Source: a bacterium
GTDB lineage: Bacteria > RUG730 > JAAEPJ01
Direction: 5' to 3'
Length of the DNA stretch: 46,956 bases
Assembly (NCBI GenBank): GCA_024222485.1
Contig: JAAEPJ010000239.1
Span: 1 to 46,956 of the forward strand
The notes below the pieces were generated by a model. The model did no database searches and was not told the DNA's origin. It worked only from the letters and a program-made list of their open reading frames with translations. This document shows, in pieces, positions 20,301 to 29,300 of the stretch; the stretch's first letter is position 1, and every line of letters starts with the position of its first letter. Both the position numbers and the translations under genes were made by a program.

Positions 20301-23300
20301 TCATTTCCTGAATAGACGCCCTATCTCTAGAATTAGCAGTTTCTAACATCCTCTCAAGTGGAAGTTTTAATAATGCATTACGAATACCCTCACCCAACTG
20401 ATAGATTGTTGCACCATCACCTTTTAACTCACCAAGCATCCTAGCACTTGTTTTAACAATTTCTCTTGCCATATCAGACCCGAGATCTTTACCACTCTTA
20501 ATTTTTTTAATATAAGATTCTGTCTCTAAAATTTTTTCTCTAAGTTCTCTTATCTCCAACTTAACTTGCTTTTCAAACTCAAGATTACCTTTAAGCTTAC
20601 CTTTTTTAAATCTTGTATTATATGAACCATCTGCATTTTTTTTAATATTAGCAACTTTATCATATGATTTTAATTTTTCTTGATAAATCTCAATCTGTGA
20701 TTCCAGTCTTGCCTTAACAGAATTGGGCTCTATTACAACTTCTCTATAAAACTTATTTCTTGAACTACCCCTTCCCACACGACCTAAAATTTGCAAAAGA
20801 TCATTTTTTGAAATACTTGCAACATCTAAAACTAAAAGCTCCATAGATCCCCTATAGTCCATACCACGACCAGACTTAGGGCTTGAAAGAACCATAAACC
20901 CCTTCTCAGAAACCTGCTTTGCAAGATCACTTACGACCTCAGGATTAGTATAATTATCAATTACATAAATCTTTTTAAGTCCCGCTTGCGCGTGTTGTTG
21001 ATTTGTCAAACCCAAGGCAGAAGAAGCTCTTCTAGATTTTAAAATATCCATTAAACTAACTTTAACTATTGCACCAGTACTTACTTTTCGAAATGCTCCA
21101 TTTTCATACTTTAAAACTCCTTCTCGTAATAATTGCCCTAAGCCTTTATAGCCACCACCCGGCTTATTAAAAATAGGATTAATAATTCCGCCTATTTCCG
21201 GCTTTAAGGCTAATTCAAGCGTAGAAACACGAGTAACACCATCTGTAACTTGCTTTAATTTATCTAAAAATTTTTGCGGGAGAGATTGCTCCAAAAATTT
21301 CAACAAATTCTTTTTTATATTTGCATTATCCTGAATAACTAATCCACCCTTGCTACTACCAGTATTTGTTAAAATCCTACCCATCATAGCCGCAGCTTTA
21401 CTCGCCTGAACAACTTGTGAACCTACGCTCACTTTAAATCTATACTGGGCGTATGACGCTTCTGCTAACTCATAAACAGGTGCACTAACTGCCTGAGAAA
21501 TTCTTTTTGCACCCCATGTTGTACCAGATCCACCATAAACCTTAACTTTTACTCCAGGATTAGATGCTAAGACTTCCTGTGTACCAGCCTCAGAAATAGT
21601 CCGAGAAATTTCTGCTTTAAAATCTTTTAAACTACCAAACTGTAATTCAAATCTCTCAATAGAAAATTTACGACCACCATTACGATAAAATGGCTCATAT
21701 ATCTGAGAAGCAACGGAATTAATAGATACTCCATCTTTGACACCGTACTGGATACCTGCAACAGGATCAGTTTTATGTCCACCTATCGTACTTCCATTAA
21801 TAATTTCTGATCTTCCACGCAAAACTTCCTGAATTATAGATGAAAGCTCTCCTTTTTTGTTTTTATAGCCTTTAAACAATGGAGACTTCAAGGTCTCTTT
21901 TACCATTAATTTCCCAAGCTTAGTGTCCATACTGACCTTAGAGGTATACTTATCAAAGAGATATTCTAAACCATGAGTAGCTCTTATTCTCTCATAAATA
22001 TCCAAAACATTTGCTGCACGCATTTTCATACGAAATGAAGCGACCATTCTCTCGGCATTACGAAATGATTGTTGTTTTAATGCTAAATTATCTGCTTCAT
22101 CAATGATTTTAGTCCCAACATCTCCTAAAACTTCTAAGATTATATCTATCCGCATTTCATAACTTATATGCCCTCTATTATCCAAGTAAATAACATAGGC
22201 AGTTTTTGTGCCATTTTTCTTTGCTAGCACCAGGTACTCACCTAGCTTTCCTACTTTATGCAATGCTGTACCATTGACAAGAACTATCCCAAAAAACTTA
22301 TTTATATATATCTTGTTACCCATCATATTAGGCACCTCTTGCGGAGCCGAAACAAGAATCTCTGTTAGATTATTAGGTGTTTGTCCCATCAAAGATTGAC
22401 GACCTAATGATGTCGGATATACTCTTGTTTTACCACCACCCATTCCCAGAGCCATAATACCACCTGCATCAGTTCCCACACCCATAAGAACTTGCTGCTG
22501 AGAAAAAGCAAAATCCGAACTATGTATCGCTGCATCACGCGTAGTGCCTGTCCCTGATTTCAACTTATGATGACCTTCTATCATTTTTAAGGTAATGACA
22601 CCATAAACATCTGCCTGTAATTGACTTAATTTTGGTTCCCACGCAGAAGTTATTTGACCTGGTAATTTAAATAACTCCTTAAGAATTTGCTTATACCCTA
22701 TTCCATTGCCTAAAATAGCTTCAACATTTTCTCCTCCCATAATCTGCTCTGCAGTAAGCCGTGAAATATCATATGAAGTTAGTTCATCCATGCGCTTAAT
22801 CTGTCCATCAACTTCAATTAATTTCTCTGCTTTTTTAATAGCCTCTTTTTTAATCAGCTCATACATCCTACTCATCACAATACTCTCTTCAACTCCTAAA
22901 GATTTGAAATAACCATCTGTAGCCTTAATCTTTAGCCTACCAATATGTTGCTCTAAAAATTTTAACCTAGCCTCACCTTGAGAAGTTAACTCTCCATATT
23001 CATTAATTAGATCACGCGTTTTATTCACTTCCCTTGAAATAATTAAATCTACTGCACGCTGCAGAGCAGTATTATTGCTCGAAACTGAAACTTTAAGCAA
23101 TTGCTTAAGTTTATTTTTAAAACCACCCTCCAATATCTTATAAACCTGCTTTGCCTTTTTTAATCCCTGCGAATTATTTTTTCTCAATCTCTCTATTTTC
23201 TGCCCAGCTTGAGAGAGCCTCTCCAACATATCCTTAATTTCTCGGAATTCAGCATTGGATTTAACAGGAGATTTTTTCAACTCTTTTAATACAGCCAAAT

Positions 23301-26300
23301 CACTCATTTCATAAAGCTTTGCTTCAGCTTTTGCGGTATTTTCTAGTTTGGATAAAACCTCAACCTTTAATTTCATATACTCCAACTTTTTTACTCCAGC
23401 AAGTTTACTCAAAATTTTATATTTAACATGCTGAGGTCCAAGTTTTCGCATCACTGACTGCACAAATTCTACTGGTTGACCACGCATAACCTCTATCAAA
23501 GAAGAACCAAATTTCGCTTCTATAACACTCACTAAGGTATTCCCCTCAATCCTATCTATTGCAGCACTTTCTAAATTTTTTAATTCTCTAGCCTCTGATG
23601 ATGTTAACTCTGAACGATTATTATTCTTCTTACTATTCAAAGTATCATATCTATTTTTTTGTTGGCGTTGATTATCAAGAATTTTGAACTCTTGTATTTC
23701 TGCTATCGTTCGGTGTTTTCCTTTGCTTATTAAGGCTTGAAGACGAAAAGCTTCCACAGGTCGTAAATTTAAAGAAGAATGAATTTCATGGATGACTCCA
23801 GCCCGAATAACTTTAATATGGTTAATATATTGATCAGACTTTAAAAATTCTACTTTTAACTCTGCTTTCCGTACCGGGGTTGTCGCTTGATTTATATATT
23901 CTTGGTATTTAGTATTACCTAAGACATTTTTAAAAAGAACTGCAGGCAAGCTCATTTCACTCGCAATATTTGAGTGAATAGATTTAATAATATTCTCTAG
24001 TTGACCTGAACTACCTTTTCTATAAGAAATGTTCAAAAGTCCTGCTTCAATATCAATATCTGCCACACCATCTTTCTTTATTTGCTCCATAATCTCTCGT
24101 ATTTCTTGGGCAATTTCCGCATTATTATTTTTAAATTCAGCAAGGCTGAGTCCAATATCATGACCACGCTTAAACCATCCAGAACTTTTTTTGTAAGCAT
24201 TATATCTATTAATCCGTCCTTGAAGCTCATATGTTAACTTCAAAAAAGTAGAACTACTAGAAATGCTAATACCATTTAATCCCCCAATAAACTCTACACC
24301 TTCTACACCTGAATGAATTAAGTATTCTGAAGTAAGAGTATTTAACTTGTCTTTATAATATTTGGATGTTTCTGCTTTAATATTTTCAAACTCAACCTTA
24401 ATCTTTTCTAAGGCTTTAATGTGCTTATCTAATTTTTTATTATGAGCCCTTTTATAAAACTTGCCTTTTTGCTCATTCAGTCGTTCTATTTTTTTTGAAA
24501 TACTATCGAGGTATTGATCAATTTTTTCTTTTGAACTATTTTTACTATCTGGAGTTGTCATATCTATACCATAAGAAACCTGTCCGGCTAAAGTATTGGC
24601 TACAGTGTTTCTCTCATTTTTTAATTTATTCTTATAGGACAACTTGTCTATTGTCGTAAGCTTTAAAACTTTTTCTCTATATTCTTGCAACCTCTTTTTT
24701 GCTACCTTGTTCTGGTTCTCTGCATATTCTTCCCCGATGCTTCTCTTCTTCTTATAATAACCTCTCGTTATATTTAAGCCTGTAAATGCAGATTCAAAAA
24801 ATTTCCCTAAATTTTGATTGACAAGATTAACAGATCTTCCTCCTCCAATATCAACAGAATATCCATCTAGCTTAATTTTTCCCAACTTAAATTTCTGGAT
24901 CATAATTTCAGCCGTTGCATTTAAGTATGAATTAACATTATTTTCAACTCTACTTTTTCTCCATCTTCCTGGCTTGAAAAAATGAAAACTTGAATTAGAA
25001 GCAGAGTCAACAAATTGCTGATGTAAATGTGATTTTATTGTTTTATATATTTCAATGGAAACTTGTTTTTCATAAATCTGTTTAACTCCCTCAGGAGATT
25101 CTAAGATATGTTCTTTTAATTTGTTTATCTCCCTTTTCCTAATATTGATCTTACTATCAAGTTTTAGCTTTAATGCTGTAATTATATCCGCCCCTCCTAA
25201 ACCAGCTTCACGGCTTGCTTGAAGTTTAGCATTCATATTTTTCAGCTCTAAATACCTTTGCTTAGCAGCCTGTTGAAGGTTATTTTCTAAAGTTCTCATC
25301 TCTTTTAGGTTAGTCTCTATCTCTCTTTTTATAATAAGATCAGCCATACTTACGGATCCATCCCTATTTAATAAAGCGATCATATCACTTGCTTCTGCTT
25401 TATATTGCTCAAAAATCGCATCATGTTTTTCTTTTCTTTTCTTAAGAATGTACTGTTCTATTAGTTTAGCACTTTTTTCTAATGCCATATTAATTTTTGT
25501 AATATTTTTTATAGCGGTATTTCGTTCAAAAAATTCACCTTTATTTAAATTCTTTACTTTGACTTTACTTTTAAGCTTCATTAATTTCTCAAAATGCTTA
25601 AGACCTATTTTTTGAGCTAATTTATAATACTTAACCCCACCTTTTTTAATTAATGCTTCATCAGGAACAATTTCTGTCATAATGATATTTTTATGAACTA
25701 ATCTCTGAAGCTGGATATTAGCTAAAATCTTTTTGGCTGTTTTCAGTTCAAGTCCAAGCTTTGTTTTTCCCGGCTTAAAAAAATCTTTAATATGTGTGTA
25801 TACACTTTTTTCATATTGTAAAAGTTCCAATCGTTTAACCTTATTCTGATAAAATCCTTCGGCAGCAAACCCTGTTGTTTTTCTGGAGACTTCAAATGCT
25901 TTTATTAATAGTTGACCATCTAAGCCTTTGAGCATATTTAGATTATTAAGCACCCGAACAACATCTGCATTTTTTGCAGCATTGCTACGCATAAATTCTT
26001 CAAGGACCTTAATAATTTTTTTCTTACCCACTACAGAATTATTAAGTACAGATGAAAAACTCCTGTTAACATTAGACAAAATCAGTCTAATAGACTTGCC
26101 TGACCTAATATCTCCCACTAATCGCTCAAAACTTGCTATTTCCGCTTCCGTTAAATTTTTAGTCTTTTTATATTCATTTAGTTTTTCAACTAATGATTCA
26201 ATATAATCTGCAACCATCTTGATCTGTAATTGTTCTGCATAGCTATGCTTTGAAGAATAAACTTCTTGTAGTATGCCCTTTTTTTGTTGGATCTTCTCCA

Positions 26301-29300
26301 AAAATAATTTTTTTAAAGCAGCATTTGTGATAACACCATTGCCACCAGATTTAAGCATTTCTGCTATTAAATCAATCCCAGAAAGCTTTTCTAATGTACT
26401 GATAGAAAATTTTTGTCCAGATTTTGAGACAAGCTCAAGGTTAGCAACTTCTTGAAGCAACCTTTTTAATGCCGCAGGTGAAATATTTTGATTAGCTATT
26501 GCCTCTTTTAGTGCATTTAATTTTTCTATAAGCTCAGAAGGAAACCTATCTATATTAGCAGCTACATTTAGAATTGTTTTCAACTCAGATAGTTGTGCCG
26601 TGCTCTTCCTATATAGCTGTTCCATCGCAACTGTCTTCAATGAGGATGCAACAGATTCATTAATAGCTCGACCTTCTAAAATAGCTTTATTTTTTGCTTT
26701 TTCCGCTACATTTTTTACAATAACAACATTAACCGTACTTGCACTAGCCACATACTTTTGAACCAAAAAATTAACTGCTGAAGGACTCAGGTGTAAAACC
26801 AATTCTCCACTTTTAAATGGTGTGTTCATTTTACCTGTTGCTACTTCCTTAATAAATTCCTTGAGAGTAAACTTTTTACCTACAGATTTATAACCACCTT
26901 TACTCGATATAGATTGGGCAGCTCTTCTTGCACCACTAACCTTTAAAAGATTAATTAATTCTCCAACACTCTTCTCCGAGATTAGATTAAGATTAGATTG
27001 ACCTCTCCTCCCTTTTGATAAATAAGATTTTCCTAATGATTTTTTAAGAGCTGCTTTGGCTTGGTATTCCTTTATTCTATGCTGGTTTAAAACATATCTA
27101 TGAAACAAGCCACTCCCAAACTTAATACCTAAAAACCCAAGCGGGTTTGTCAATAAAATGATGGTCATCCCTCCTACGAGTAAACCAGACATAACGAAAC
27201 CAAAAAAATCAACAAATAATGCTTTAAGAGCAAACTTTGCAGCTTGCTTCCATGCCCCAGATTTTATCGCTTGATAAGCTTTTTTTAAGCCGGCCCCAGT
27301 TGCCTTAAGCTTTGCCCAAACCTGATCAAAACCTAAAAATGAAAGTGCTTTTTTCCCTAAACTTTTAAAAATAGCTTTTGTAATAGCCCAGCCTGCAGAC
27401 TTACCTGCTTTTTTCGCCAAGTTACCAACTATTTTTAATTTTTCATAGCGGACCGCTTTCTTTACTACTGTTTTAAAACTCTGCCAAGCTTTACTTTGTT
27501 GAATGGCTTTTTTTAGACCACCAGCTTTTTTAATCTTACTTGCTAATTTAACTATAGATTTAAGAAGAAGCTTAACCCCTCCTCTAACTAATAAAACAGG
27601 AAGTATAATCGGAGATAAAATAGTGGCAATAACAACAGACTGCACAAACTTCAGTTTTTCTAAGGCTGTTTTATTTTTAAAGCTTTTCCACTTAGACTTT
27701 GCAAAAGACGTGAGCCCTTTCCATGTTGCTTTTGCGACTGCTTTAATACCGTTCCAAGTTGATTTAATCACCTTAACAAGTTTTTTAATAAAACTTTTAA
27801 AACCTTTTGCAATTGCTTTTAGCCCGCCCTTACCAGACATTAAAACTAAAACAAATATTGTCCCAAGTGCAGCACCAGGGTTAAAATATTTTCCCTTAAT
27901 TGACCAAGCATCATCCTCATAAGATCTATTACCATATTTATCCTCTTCAACTCGCCCCTTGCCCCAGTTCCTCGTTTGAAAAAAATGCAAAAAAGTACCC
28001 TCTCTAAAACCTAAAAGATTCTCGAAAACAGTTGTAACCATTCCAGCTATCCCCCAAGCAAAAGCTTCTGCCCCACTGCCTAGTTGCTCCCAAAAATTAT
28101 CCCCACCTTTCTGAAATCCTTGAGCCGTATGGACAACTAAATCTGCTCCAGTAAAAGCGACAAAATTAACAACACTCTTTATAAAAGAAAAAGGCAAAGT
28201 AACAAGACCATACTTCCAAGTACCTTCATCAACTCCCTGCATCTTTGCATATCCTTTAGCCGCATTATCCATCGTATTGCCAAAATCTGTCTGAGCCTTT
28301 CTGTAGCCTTTAGATAAGGTATTAATAAAACCTGAAAACCCTGAATCTGACATTTTTTTACGATTACCATGAGAATCCCACACCCAATCATCCTTAACAG
28401 CATCCTGCAAAATAGATAGAACATTACCTGTAAATATAAATTGCTTATAAATTTTACCTATTGAAACTTTAGTGCCTGCCTTCCAAACTTTCCATTTTCC
28501 AGCCTCTCTATCATAAACTCTAATATCTTGATCTAAAGTAACTTTCGTATCAGAGGTGGTAAGCTCATGCAAAGATGTTTGATAACCATTAAAAGATGCC
28601 TTAAGATCCTCCATGGCACCTACAAGTTTTCTAAACTTACGATGCTTAGATGCCTTTTTAAAGAAAAATAATAAATGTTGTAGTTCTCTGAACTGATCAT
28701 GACGTAGATTTCCTAGGCCCCTAGCCGCCAATATCTTCTTGATTCTAGCAATCTTTCTTCTAACTTTTTTAAGCCCTCTTATCCCAAACACTCTAAAAAA
28801 CAGCCCACTAAATAAGTCTTGTGCTGCCTGATATTCAGCTTGTGCTTGCAAAAATTTCTCATATAAAGTAGACGATTCACCCTTAGGTAACTCATCCGGA
28901 TCCAGCAGTTCTCCTTCTAAATCACTATAAGATTGAGAAATATCCTGATGGGCTGCTCTTAGAGCCTCATTATGTGCAAGCGCAATAAAAACACCAACAA
29001 AGGTACCAAGAATCATCAAAGACCCTATCACTATTAATGTTGCTGCTAAACAAGGACAACCAGATATTAGAGAACCTGCAGCAACTGAGGCAATGCCCAT
29101 AACAACTGCAACAAAAGCAGCAACATAAATCCAAGCCTGGTCCTTTCTAAAGAGATTATAAGCCTTAAATGCAGCAACTTCTGCATCAATCATATCATCG
29201 ATACTTGTTCCCCCTGGATTGGTTGGCCAAATCATCTCAAGGTATTTACCAAGATCATGGATAAATCTTAAAAGATCCCGCATCTCATTATGATGAACCC

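Noticed and set aside
28179-28424. 81-codon minus-strand frame within the giant gene
   Set aside because: It is another reading frame of the intact giant coding sequence with no ribosome site or family match.
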